A program made the position numbers and the translations under genes. Below, one piece after another: positions 1 through 5,328 of a stretch of DNA of 7,923 bases. The stretch's first letter is position 1. Each line of letters starts with the position of its first letter. The stretch is from an uncultured Chitinophagaceae bacterium (GTDB taxonomy: Bacteria; Bacteroidota; Bacteroidia; Chitinophagales; Chitinophagaceae), in NCBI GenBank assembly GCA_903841915.1, contig CAIMKO010000235.1, positions 1-7,923 on the forward strand, in the 5' to 3' direction. Below the pieces are notes generated by a model. That model did not search any database. It had not been told where the DNA came from and saw nothing but the letters and a program-made list of their open reading frames with translations.

Positions 1-467
1 ATCACTACATCGGGAACGCCAAATTCTGCTTTTAAATAGGGGGTATGTCCACTGTAATCAAATTCGGCGGATTGAATATTTTTTTTATGGATGGGTGCTG
101 TCACCAATGCATCGATGTTTTTATCTTTCAAGGCTTTTACGGCCTGCTGCAGTGAAAGCAATGCATATTTACCACCGATCTCATTTAAAATACCGGGATT
201 AATAGCTACTTCTTCTTCCCAACAATTAAATACATTGATCTGTTTATGGCTGAGTTTGTTGAACTCTTTCGTGCTATTATATGCAAAATTGATGTCGGGC
301 AAGCTTTTGCGATAGAAATTAATGCTCTTGTTGCTAGCAAATACAACCGGGACGCACATTTCGAGGATCCGATGGTCGGTCAATGCTTTTATGATCAGTT
401 CAATGCCGATACCATTCAGGTCGCCGCAGGTAAAACCGATAACAGGCTTTTGCAATTCGTTGCTCAT
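1..467 (-). CDS. pdxA: 4-hydroxythreonine-4-phosphate dehydrogenase PdxA (partial, N-terminal 155 residues)
   Basis: PdxA oxidises 4-phosphohydroxy-L-threonine with NAD(P)+ in the DXP-dependent pathway to pyridoxal 5'-phosphate, giving the amino ketone that PdxJ condenses with deoxyxylulose phosphate; it is a cytosolic metal-dependent dimer. Reading the minus strand from ATG at 467-465 gives MSNELQKPVIGFTCGDLNGI, in which GDLNGIGIE (residues 15-23) matches the family's N-terminal GDPxGIGPE. VTAPIHKKNI (122-131) and YSGHTPYL (138-145) are core PdxA motifs; His141 in GHT corresponds to a metal-ligand histidine. The frame is open to the window edge, so the rest of the gene (family members are about 330-360 residues) lies to the left. 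It is divergent from rsmA; in enterobacteria pdxA and rsmA (ksgA) are also neighbours, but in the same direction. Its probable -7 element lies about 20 bp upstream. The identification is secure; only the C-terminal part is unseen. Confidence 0.95.
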   Translation of the reverse strand, partial: MSNELQKPVIGFTCGDLNGIGIELIIKALTDHRILEMCVPVVFASNKSINFYRKSLPDINFAYNSTKEFNKLSHKQINVFNCWEEEVAINPGILNEIGGKYALLSLQQAVKALKDKNIDALVTAPIHKKNIQSAEFDYSGHTPYLKAEFGVPDVV

Positions 468-486
468 TCTTAATTTTTATATCCAT

Positions 487-494
487 CAAAAATA
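487..494 (-). promoter_or_regulatory. Probable -7 element of the pdxA promoter
   Basis: On the minus strand the sequence is TATTTTTG, an exact match to the Bacteroidota -7 consensus TAnnTTTG. Transcription would start near 481, leaving a leader of about 15 nt before the pdxA ATG at 467. No clear TTTG -33 element sits at the usual 19-20 bp spacing, so the call rests on the -7 box and its placement alone. Confidence 0.5.
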
Positions 495-528
495 AGAACA
501 AAGCATGAGATGCAGGCTTTGATTTTGT

Positions 529-536
529 TACTTTTG
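529..536 (+). promoter_or_regulatory. Probable -7 element of the rsmA promoter, leaderless arrangement
   Basis: TACTTTTG matches TAnnTTTG exactly and ends only 5 bp before the rsmA ATG at 542. With the usual distance from this box to the transcription start, the mRNA would begin at or within a few bases of the start codon. I see no TTTG -33 element at 19-20 bp. The box does not overlap the opposing pdxA -7 box at 487-494. Confidence 0.5.
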
Positions 537-541
537 AGCCG

Positions 542-1297
542 ATGCACTATACACTCAAGAAATCACTCGGCCAGCATTTTCTGAAAGATGAAAATATTTG
601 CAAACAAATTGTTGCTGCATTGGAACAGGATACTATACTTCAATTACTGGAAGTGGGTCCCGGCGGTGGTGCTTTGACCAAGTATTTATTGCAGTTGAAA
701 GGGATCGATTTTAAAGCGGTGGAACTGGATGCGGAGAAAGTGACTTATCTGGAAACGACCTATCCGGCCATTCGCGGAAAGATCATTCATCAAAGCGTTC
801 TGGATATGGAATCCCCTTTTGAAAATGCGTTCACAGTGGTAGGGAATTTTCCTTACAATATATCATCACAGATTCTGTTCAAGGTATTAGACTGGAAAGA
901 TCAGGTGCCTGTAATGATCGGGATGTTTCAAAAAGAAGTGGCTGAAAGGGTGGCGGCAAAGCCGGGCAATAAAATATACGGGATCATCAGTGTGTTGATT
1001 CAGGCTTTTTATGAAGTGGAATATTTGTTTGATGTACCCCCGACTTCTTTTACCCCGGCACCCAAAGTAATGAGTGGAATGATACGATTGAGAAGAAAAA
1101 ATGAGGAATTGGAAGTAAAAAGTAAAAAAATATTTGTTCAACTGGTAAAAGCTTCATTTAATCAAAGAAGAAAAACTTTACGGAATGCTACCAAAAGTTT
1201 GTTTGACGATGATGTAATGAAAGATGAAATTTTTAATAAACGTGCAGAGCAACTGAGTATTCATGATTTTGCAGCATTAACATTCAGAATGAGATGA
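542..1297 (+). CDS. rsmA: 16S rRNA (adenine(1518)-N(6)/adenine(1519)-N(6))-dimethyltransferase RsmA (KsgA)
   Basis: RsmA uses four SAM molecules to dimethylate two adjacent adenines in the helix-45 loop of 16S rRNA, a late step in 30S maturation; loss in many bacteria gives kasugamycin resistance. The 251-residue protein begins MHYTLKKSLGQHFLKDENI, with the family's N-terminal GQHFL. SAM-binding motif I is EVGPGGGALT (37-46), the acidic ribose-binding position is in VELDAEKV (60-67), and catalytic motif IV is NFPY (102-105), where many phyla have NLPY. PTSFTPAPKV and the C-terminal NQRRKTLRNA are also typical. Length is slightly short but normal. The start is fixed by the conserved N-terminus and lies 5 bp after a -7 box. 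The stop overlaps the next gene's start as ATGA (1294-1297), so the two are almost certainly co-transcribed and translationally coupled. Confidence 0.97.
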   Translation: MHYTLKKSLGQHFLKDENICKQIVAALEQDTILQLLEVGPGGGALTKYLLQLKGIDFKAVELDAEKVTYLETTYPAIRGKIIHQSVLDMESPFENAFTVVGNFPYNISSQILFKVLDWKDQVPVMIGMFQKEVAERVAAKPGNKIYGIISVLIQAFYEVEYLFDVPPTSFTPAPKVMSGMIRLRRKNEELEVKSKKIFVQLVKASFNQRRKTLRNATKSLFDDDVMKDEIFNKRAEQLSIHDFAALTFRMR

Positions 1298-2217
1298 GAA
1301 AAATAATTATCACCGGAAAGACACATGCGTATTTGATAGAGACTTTAAAGCTTAATGGTTTTGAAGTCTTGTATGAGCCGGCTATCAAACATGAACAATT
1401 AAAAGAATTGATAAAAGATGCAGAAGGGGTTGTTGCAACAACCAGAATTACCATTGATAAGGAAATGATCGATTGTGCCAAACAATTAAAATGGATCGGC
1501 AGATTGGGTAGCGGAATGGATCAGATCGATGTAGTGTATGCAGAAAGCAAAGGCATACAATGTATCAATAGTCCGGAAGGGAACCGAAATGCCGTTGCAG
1601 AACATTCTTTAGGGTTGCTATTGAATTTAATGCATAAAATATCGAGCAGCCAACAGGAAATAAAAGACGGCAAATGGGATCGCGATAATAATAAAGGTGA
1701 TGAGCTAAGCGGTAAAACAGTTGGCATCATTGGCTTTGGTAATACGGGTTGTGCTTTTGCAAAGCTCTTGTCCTCCTTCGATGTTACTGTTTTGGCATAT
1801 GATAAATACAAAGCTGGTTTTGCGAAAGGATTTATCCGGGAAGCACAACCGGAGCAGATCGCACGCTATGCAGATGTGATCAGTTTACATGTTCCGTTAA
1901 CGGAAGAAACTTTTCATTATGCTAATGATGTTTTTTTTAATGCTCTGGAAAAGCAGCCTTATTTTTTAAATATGTGCAGGGGAAAAGTAACAGATACAGA
2001 GGCTTTGATCTGTGCATTACAAAATAAAAAAATTAAAGCCGCGGGTATCGATGTGTTGGAGAATGAGAAATTATCTTCTTATACAGATTTCGAAAGACAA
2101 CAATTAAACGAGTTGCTGTCTATGCGAAATGTGATCATAACACCACATATAGCCGGTTACAGTCATGAAGCTTTTTATAAAATGGCAAAAGTGTTGTTGG
2201 GAAAATTGGGGATCTGA
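1294..2217 (+). CDS. D-2-hydroxyacid dehydrogenase family protein (NAD-dependent)
   Basis: This 307-residue protein belongs to the D-isomer-specific 2-hydroxyacid dehydrogenases (SerA, PdxB, glyoxylate/hydroxypyruvate reductases, formate dehydrogenase relatives), which interconvert a 2-hydroxyacid and a 2-ketoacid with NAD(H). The substrate-binding domain carries GRLGSGMDQID (69-79), and NSPEGNRNAVAEHSLGLLL (92-110) is the hinge. The Rossmann signature GIIGFGNTG (144-152) is followed by an acidic NAD-selecting residue, Asp170. The catalytic triad appears complete: Arg229 in MCRGK, Glu258 in IDVLENE and His285 in TPHIAGYS. There is no C-terminal ACT domain (unlike long SerA) and no PdxB-type dimerisation extension. 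It overlaps rsmA by ATGA. Its substrate cannot be read from sequence; phosphoglycerate or 4-phosphoerythronate are possibilities, the latter suggested only by pdxA next door. Family confident, specificity unknown. Confidence 0.9.
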   Translation: MRKIIITGKTHAYLIETLKLNGFEVLYEPAIKHEQLKELIKDAEGVVATTRITIDKEMIDCAKQLKWIGRLGSGMDQIDVVYAESKGIQCINSPEGNRNAVAEHSLGLLLNLMHKISSSQQEIKDGKWDRDNNKGDELSGKTVGIIGFGNTGCAFAKLLSSFDVTVLAYDKYKAGFAKGFIREAQPEQIARYADVISLHVPLTEETFHYANDVFFNALEKQPYFLNMCRGKVTDTEALICALQNKKIKAAGIDVLENEKLSSYTDFERQQLNELLSMRNVIITPHIAGYSHEAFYKMAKVLLGKLGI

Positions 2218-2281
2218 GTTTTGTTAATTGCTGTTGGAGGATACAGAATTGTACCGGAAGTTTTCCTTTTTGAACCATGCA

Positions 2282-2299
2282 GCAGTAGCGGATTACTGC
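2282..2299 (+). other. Small hairpin after the rsmA-dehydrogenase unit
   Basis: GCAGTA and TACTGC form a 6-bp stem, extended to 7 by a G-T pair, around a CGGA loop, 64 bp after the dehydrogenase stop codon. The bases that follow are CTAAAAG, not a T run, so it is not a convincing intrinsic terminator. It may be a 3'-end stabilising structure or chance. The rest of 2218-2319 shows no coding signal that I can support. Confidence 0.25.
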
Positions 2300-2319
2300 C
2301 TAAAAGCCGTGTCAAAAAC

Positions 2320-2350
2320 TTTGTTTTCAGTTTAATAATTTATATATTTG
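2320..2350 (+). promoter_or_regulatory. greA promoter (Bacteroidota type, -33 TTTG and -7 TATATTTG)
   Basis: TTTG at 2320-2323, a 19-bp spacer and TATATTTG at 2343-2350 match the Bacteroidota primary sigma factor consensus in both boxes and in spacing, making it the clearest promoter in the window. The predicted transcription start is near 2355, about 60 nt before the greA ATG at 2416. The leader so produced contains a terminator-like hairpin. Confidence 0.8.
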
Positions 2351-2360
2351 TACTTACTGC

Positions 2361-2394
2361 AACGCCGCATTAGATGTGGCGTTGTATTTTTTTT
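2361..2394 (+). terminator. Terminator-like hairpin in the greA leader (candidate attenuator)
   Basis: AACGCCGCA (2361-2369) pairs with TGTGGCGTT (2375-2383) in a 9-bp stem with one G-U pair, around a TTAGA loop. GTA and then eight T residues (2387-2394) follow directly. This has the form of an intrinsic terminator, yet it lies downstream of the greA promoter and 22 bp upstream of the greA start codon. It could abort most greA transcripts and release a leader RNA of about 35-40 nt, and could also stop read-through from the upstream unit. In E. coli, greA likewise has leader terminators that yield small RNAs (GraL). The structure is seen directly; the function is inferred. Confidence 0.65.
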
Positions 2395-2415
2395 ATCTCT
2401 TTTAAACCAAAGATC

Positions 2416-2883
2416 ATGAGTGAATACGTAACTAAAGAGACGTTTGAAAAAATGCGGGAAGAATTACAGCGCATGAAGGGCATTGACCGCCCGGCTGCTT
2501 CCAGAGCTATTGCCGAAGCCAGAGAAAAAGGCGATCTGAAAGAAAATGCTGAATATGATGCTGCGAAAGAAGCACAAGGAATGCTTGAAGCCAGGATCAA
2601 ACAGCTGGAAGGCATTATCTCAACGGCTAAAATCGTTGATCCTAATTCTATTGATACGAGCAAAGTGGCAGTGTTGACGAAAGTTACCATCACCAATCTG
2701 GGCACAAAAAAGACAATTACTTATCAGATAGTAGGAGAGAAAGAAGCTGATCTGAAAGCGGGAAAGATCTCTGCATCTTCACCGATAGGAAAAGGTTTAT
2801 TGGGTAAGGCAATCGGAGAAGTGGCTGAAGTACAGGCACCCACAGGTATCATTCGATTTAAAGTAGAAGGAATATCCATCTAA
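2416..2883 (+). CDS. greA: Transcription elongation factor GreA
   Basis: GreA enters the RNA polymerase secondary channel and stimulates cleavage of the backtracked transcript, rescuing stalled complexes. The 155-residue protein has the N-terminal coiled coil (about 5-75) whose tip, GDLKENAEYDAAKEAQ (39-54), carries the acidic pair Asp40 and Glu43 that helps hold the second Mg2+ in the polymerase active site. The C-terminal FKBP-like domain follows, with SPIGKGLLGKAIGE and a terminal IRFKVEGISI. I chose ATG 2416, giving MSEYVTKETFEKM, because it yields the normal length and N-terminus. An in-frame ATG at 2374 would add a non-conserved, Cys/Phe-rich 14-residue stretch and lies in the loop of the leader hairpin. 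A strong promoter and a leader hairpin precede it, suggesting attenuation control. Hairpins at 2905-2942 and 2949-2971 follow. Confidence 0.97.
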   Translation: MSEYVTKETFEKMREELQRMKGIDRPAASRAIAEAREKGDLKENAEYDAAKEAQGMLEARIKQLEGIISTAKIVDPNSIDTSKVAVLTKVTITNLGTKKTITYQIVGEKEADLKAGKISASSPIGKGLLGKAIGEVAEVQAPTGIIRFKVEGISI

Positions 2884-2904
2884 AATACAGCGTCAACGAA
2901 TTTT

Positions 2905-2942
2905 CGTAAAAGCTTTACAATTTTACTTGTAAAGCTTTTACG
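2905..2942 (+). terminator. Large perfect inverted repeat after greA, probable transcript end
   Basis: CGTAAAAGCTTTACAA (2905-2920) and TTGTAAAGCTTTTACG (2927-2942) are perfect 16-bp complements around a TTTTAC loop, 22 bp after the greA stop. The sequence after it, TTATAAAA, is a poor T run, so termination may need the second hairpin just downstream. Each arm is itself almost palindromic about AAGCTT, so two similar palindromic sites lie 23 bp apart. Confidence 0.6.
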
Positions 2943-2948
2943 TTATAA

Positions 2949-2971
2949 AACCCTTTGTTTTGCAAAGGGTT
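2949..2971 (-). terminator. Hairpin between convergent greA and the small lipoprotein gene
   Basis: AACCCTTTG (2949-2957) and CAAAGGGTT (2963-2971) form a 9-bp stem around TTTTG. On the minus strand it begins directly after the lipoprotein stop codon (2974-2972) and is followed by TTATAA, so it could end that transcript. On the plus strand it could back up greA termination. Neither side has a long T run, so its strength is uncertain. Confidence 0.5.
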
Positions 2972-3124
2972 CTATACTATTCTTGGGTTTTTCACTTGTT
3001 GTATCTGTTTGGAAGTAATGACAGATTTATAAAAGCCGCTTTGGCATGAACTGAGCATTACTATAAAATAAATAAGACCTAAGCCATACAATATTACTTT
3101 CAGGTCTAGGGTTTTTGTTCTCAT
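2972..3124 (-). CDS. Small predicted lipoprotein, 50 residues, unknown function
   Basis: Read leftward from ATG 3124, the product starts MRTKTLDLKVILYGLGLIYF and continues IVMLSSCQSGFYKS. This is a short basic n-region, a hydrophobic core (about 10-24) and a lipobox LSSC with Cys27, so signal peptidase II should cut before Cys27 and leave a lipidated peptide of 24 residues. No acidic residues follow the Cys, unlike the acidic-rich export signals of many Bacteroidota surface lipoproteins, so an inward-facing location is the simpler guess. An in-frame ATG at 3142 would add six residues; longer starts read into the opposing HIT gene and are unlikely. It is divergent from the HIT gene with 66 bp between and is followed by a hairpin. 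No family is recognised. Coding status is supported by the lipobox and placement but not proven. Confidence 0.55.
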   Translation of the reverse strand: MRTKTLDLKVILYGLGLIYFIVMLSSCQSGFYKSVITSKQIQQVKNPRIV

Positions 3125-3150
3125 GGCAGTGAGTTTTATCATAAACGAAA

Positions 3151-3158
3151 CAAAACGA
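3151..3158 (-). promoter_or_regulatory. Possible -7 element for the small lipoprotein gene
   Basis: The minus strand reads TCGTTTTG, one base off TAnnTTTG. It would place the transcript start near 3145 and a leader of about 20 nt before ATG 3124, or none before ATG 3142. No good -33 box is seen. It lies 6 bp from the near-match box of the opposing HIT gene, so the two promoters would overlap. Confidence 0.3.
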
Positions 3159-3164
3159 ATATTA

Positions 3165-3172
3165 TTATTTTG
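3165..3172 (+). promoter_or_regulatory. Possible -7 element for the HIT-family gene
   Basis: TTATTTTG differs from TAnnTTTG at one position and ends 18 bp before the HIT-family ATG at 3191, a normal distance for a short Bacteroidota leader. There is no convincing TTTG at the -33 spacing. Confidence 0.35.
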
Positions 3173-3190
3173 CAGTACTAAATTTTTTTT

Positions 3191-3583
3191 ATGACCATCT
3201 TCTCCAAGATCATTGCCGGCGAAATTCCATCGTATAAAATAGCAGAAAATGAAAAGTTCTATGCTTTCCTCGATATTTTTCCATCTGCAGTAGGCCATAC
3301 TTTAGTGGTACCTAAAATTGAAGTAGATAAATTATTTGATCTGCCTGCCGAGTATTTGGATGGCATCCTGACCTTTTCACAGCCCATTGCCAAAGCCATT
3401 CAAAAAGCATTTGCGTATGATCGGGTTAATATTATCACCATTGGTTTTGAAGTGCCCCATGCACATATCCATTTATTGCCGATGAACAGTATGAGCGATA
3501 TGAATGCATTGTCTAAAAAGATAAAAACAACTGCAGAAGAATTGAAGGATGTGCAGGAGAAAATATTAGCGAATTTAGAATGA
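3191..3583 (+). CDS. HIT family protein (histidine triad nucleotide-binding hydrolase)
   Basis: HIT proteins of the Hint type are small cytosolic dimers that hydrolyse purine nucleoside phosphoramidates or acyl-adenylates to AMP. The 130-residue product starts MTIFSKIIAGEIPSYKIAEN, the standard HIT opening (IFxKIIxGEIP), followed by YAFLDIFPSAVGHTLVVPK (24-42), the conserved strand and GHTLVVPK loop. The triad is HAHIHLL (90-96), with His92 as the expected nucleophile. Length is typical. The ATG is fixed by the conserved N-terminus. It appears monocistronic: divergent from a small lipoprotein gene on the left and convergent with ruvC on the right, with a repeat-rich 105-bp gap. The physiological substrate is not deducible; diadenosine tetraphosphate hydrolase-like annotations are common but not specific. 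Confidence 0.92.
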   Translation: MTIFSKIIAGEIPSYKIAENEKFYAFLDIFPSAVGHTLVVPKIEVDKLFDLPAEYLDGILTFSQPIAKAIQKAFAYDRVNIITIGFEVPHAHIHLLPMNSMSDMNALSKKIKTTAEELKDVQEKILANLE

Positions 3584-3585
3584 GA

Positions 3586-3641
3586 AAAGCTATGAGCTAT
3601 TAGCCATGAGCTGTGAGTATTTGCTCGAAGCTCGTGGCTCA
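3586..3641 (+). repeat. Imperfect AGCTATGAGC-type repeat with inverted copy, between HIT gene and ruvC
   Basis: Starting 3 bp after the HIT stop, the gap holds near-copies of one word: AAGCTATGAGCT, TTAGCCATGAGCT, and in reverse orientation AGCTCGTGGCTCA. The second (3600-3612) and the inverted copy (3629-3641) can pair along 13 positions with one mismatch and one G-U pair, giving a hairpin with a 16-nt loop. It may act as a shared terminator for the convergent HIT and ruvC genes, although no clean T run follows. It resembles a degenerate dispersed intergenic repeat; that needs the rest of the genome to confirm. Confidence 0.45.
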
Positions 3642-3688
3642 CAACTAAAAAAGCAAAACTGTTTTCACTGTATTCTTTTGCTCTGTGG

Positions 3689-4258
3689 TTATAATTTTTT
3701 CTTCACCCTGCTTTCATTTTTCTCAATAAAATCTTCCCATCCTTTAAATCCTTTTGAAGCTTTCGCCAAAGGAGAAGAAGTTTGATAGTGATGGCATAAA
3801 GCCACAGCTAAAGCATCCGTGGCATCAAAGTATTGCGGTTTCTTTTCAATTTTCAAGATCTGCTGAAGCATTTTCCAAACCTGTTCTTTATCTGCATTGC
3901 CATTGCCTGTGATGGATTGTTTTACTTTTTTGGGGGAATATTCGGTGACACCCAATCCACCCTGCATGGCTGCTGCAATAGCAACGCCCTGCGCTCTACC
4001 CAATTTGAGCATGCTTTGCACATTCTTCCCGAAAAATGGCGCTTCAATGGCAAATGTAGAAGGTTGATAGAGCTTGATCAACTCACACACCTTGGTATGT
4101 ATTTTCTCGAGCCGCTGATAAATATCCTTGTGTGCCGTAAGTTTCAATACATCCATCAATAAAACCTGCGTATTATTTCCTTCCACTTTTAACAATGCAT
4201 AGCCCATCAATTGTGTGCCCGGATCGATACCCAATATAATATGCGGCTGTTTCATCAT
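3689..4258 (-). CDS. ruvC: Crossover junction endodeoxyribonuclease RuvC
   Basis: RuvC is the Holliday-junction resolvase that nicks two opposite strands of a junction prepared by RuvAB during recombinational repair. The 189-residue protein shows all parts of the family: ILGIDPGTQLMGYALL (8-23) with Asp12; AIEAPFFGKNVQSMLKLGRAQG (70-91) with Glu72; EYSPKKVKQSITGNGNADKEQV (106-127); and DATDALAVALCHHY (145-158) with Asp145 and Asp148. These four acidic residues correspond to E. coli Asp7, Glu66, Asp138 and Asp141. The start is MMKQPH at 4258; the second Met (4255) is an equal alternative. A basic tail (ESRVKKKL) follows the core. It converges with the HIT gene and is divergent from the membrane protein at 4337, and no ruvA or ruvB is adjacent. 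I see no convincing promoter box for it. Confidence 0.97.
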   Translation of the reverse strand: MMKQPHIILGIDPGTQLMGYALLKVEGNNTQVLLMDVLKLTAHKDIYQRLEKIHTKVCELIKLYQPSTFAIEAPFFGKNVQSMLKLGRAQGVAIAAAMQGGLGVTEYSPKKVKQSITGNGNADKEQVWKMLQQILKIEKKPQYFDATDALAVALCHHYQTSSPLAKASKGFKGWEDFIEKNESRVKKKL

Positions 4259-4309
4259 TGTGAAAATAGTTTATTCCTGCCACATGTTTTTTATCTTGTT
4301 ATTTCAACC

Positions 4310-4317
4310 TTTCTTTG
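4310..4317 (+). promoter_or_regulatory. Possible -7 element for the membrane protein gene at 4337
   Basis: TTTCTTTG is one base off TAnnTTTG and ends 19 bp before the TTG start codon. At the -33 spacing the sequence is TTTT, not TTTG. A transcript from here would have a leader of roughly 15 nt. The support is weak but placement is right. Confidence 0.3.
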
Positions 4318-4336
4318 TGAATCAAAACAAACCTGA

Positions 4337-5323
4337 TTGTCAAAGCACTTTAAAATATTTCTTAATTATATAGTTGGCCCTGTTTTATTTATCTGGCTGC
4401 TGCTTTCTATTTATCATCAAATAGAACTGCAAAAGAATCTGCCCCATACCTGGAGTAATATGTCGCAGAATTTTACTGCAACAGAATGGTGGAAATTTAG
4501 TTTGGTCATTGTATTGATGTTTGTGAACTGGGGATTGGAAGCCAAAAAGTGGCAGCTATTGGTGAACAGTATTCAAAAGATATCTTTTATTCGAGCATTC
4601 CGTGCTATTTTTTCGGGACAGGCATTTGCATTGAACACGGTGAATGGTGTGGGAGAATATGTGGGAAGGATCGTGTATCTGAATGAAGGGAACAGACTTC
4701 GAGCTATTGCTATCAGCATTGTGGGGAGTTTTAGTCAGGTGATTGTCACTTTTGTAATGGGTTTGATCGGCTTATTGTATATGCGGATATTTTTATTGAG
4801 TAATGACCATGAATTCAAAGGGTTATCAGTTTTCTGGTTTGATGCACTGATGTGGGGCTTGTTGATAGCAAACATTTTATTCATTATGCTCTACTTCAGT
4901 TTATCATGGATCACCAAGATGTTTGAAAGAATACCGCTTGTCTCTAAATATTCATTTTATATTCAGGAAGTTGAACAGATACACTGGAAAGAATTAACAA
5001 GAATTTTGAGCCTTTCCTTCATCAGATATGTTGTATTTGTTGCGCAATACTTATTATTGTTACAGGTTTTTAAAGTGGATGCCGATTGGTTTTCATTGGC
5101 TTGGCTGGTTTGTGTGATGTTTCTGGTGCTGGCAATCGTGCCGACCATTACTTTAGCTGAATTAGGTTTAAGAGGTGAGTTGAGTATTCAGTTGATCGGA
5201 TTGGTTTGCACAAATACAGTAGGTATTTTATTTACAGCAACGGGTATTTGGTTAATTAACAAGGTAATTCCTGCACTGGCGGGAAGTTTGTTTATTTTAG
5301 GGGTAAGATTATTCAAGAAATAA
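4337..5323 (+). CDS. Lysylphosphatidylglycerol synthase transmembrane-domain family protein (UPF0104-like), TTG start
   Basis: The 328-residue protein is an integral inner-membrane protein with about eight hydrophobic segments (roughly 8-27, 53-66, 125-150, 168-190, 225-245, 252-275, 285-305, 308-325). It resembles the flippase-like membrane half of MprF/LPG synthases, without the cytosolic aminoacyl-transferase half. Characteristic features are GQAFALNTVNGVGEYVGR (94-111), a re-entrant region rich in Gly ending in an Arg, and AELGLRGELS (274-283) near the C-terminus. The start is TTG: an in-frame TGA lies directly before it (4334-4336), and the next in-frame ATG (residue 42) would remove the first membrane helix. 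Substrate and direction of any lipid transport are unknown. The DUF3108 gene follows 5 bp after its stop, so the two probably form an operon. Related proteins are sometimes called flippase-like or dolichol-phosphate-mannosyltransferase-associated; nothing here decides this. Confidence 0.78.
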   Translation: MSKHFKIFLNYIVGPVLFIWLLLSIYHQIELQKNLPHTWSNMSQNFTATEWWKFSLVIVLMFVNWGLEAKKWQLLVNSIQKISFIRAFRAIFSGQAFALNTVNGVGEYVGRIVYLNEGNRLRAIAISIVGSFSQVIVTFVMGLIGLLYMRIFLLSNDHEFKGLSVFWFDALMWGLLIANILFIMLYFSLSWITKMFERIPLVSKYSFYIQEVEQIHWKELTRILSLSFIRYVVFVAQYLLLLQVFKVDADWFSLAWLVCVMFLVLAIVPTITLAELGLRGELSIQLIGLVCTNTVGILFTATGIWLINKVIPALAGSLFILGVRLFKK

Positions 5324-5328
5324 CCTTC

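Noticed and set aside
91..473. Two rightward open frames of 74 and 75 codons at the left edge
   Set aside because: They lie antisense to pdxA, whose leftward frame shows clear family motifs; the rightward products match nothing I recognise.
1114..1130. AGTAAAA repeated twice inside rsmA, as another possible repeat insertion
   Set aside because: Only two 7-bp copies in an A-rich stretch that encodes a normal Lys-rich linker before the RsmA C-terminal domain; chance explains it.
2374..2415. Longer GreA start at ATG 2374
   Set aside because: It would add MWRCIFFISFKPKI, which is not GreA-like, and the ATG is in the loop/stem of the leader hairpin; ATG 2416 gives the normal length.
3125..3298. 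Long version of the small lipoprotein frame, starting at 3298
   Set aside because: The added region runs antisense through the HIT gene and its promoter, and it would put the lipobox far from the N-terminus.
3833..4162. 109-codon rightward frame inside ruvC
   Set aside because: It is the antisense shadow of ruvC, whose catalytic motifs are complete on the other strand.
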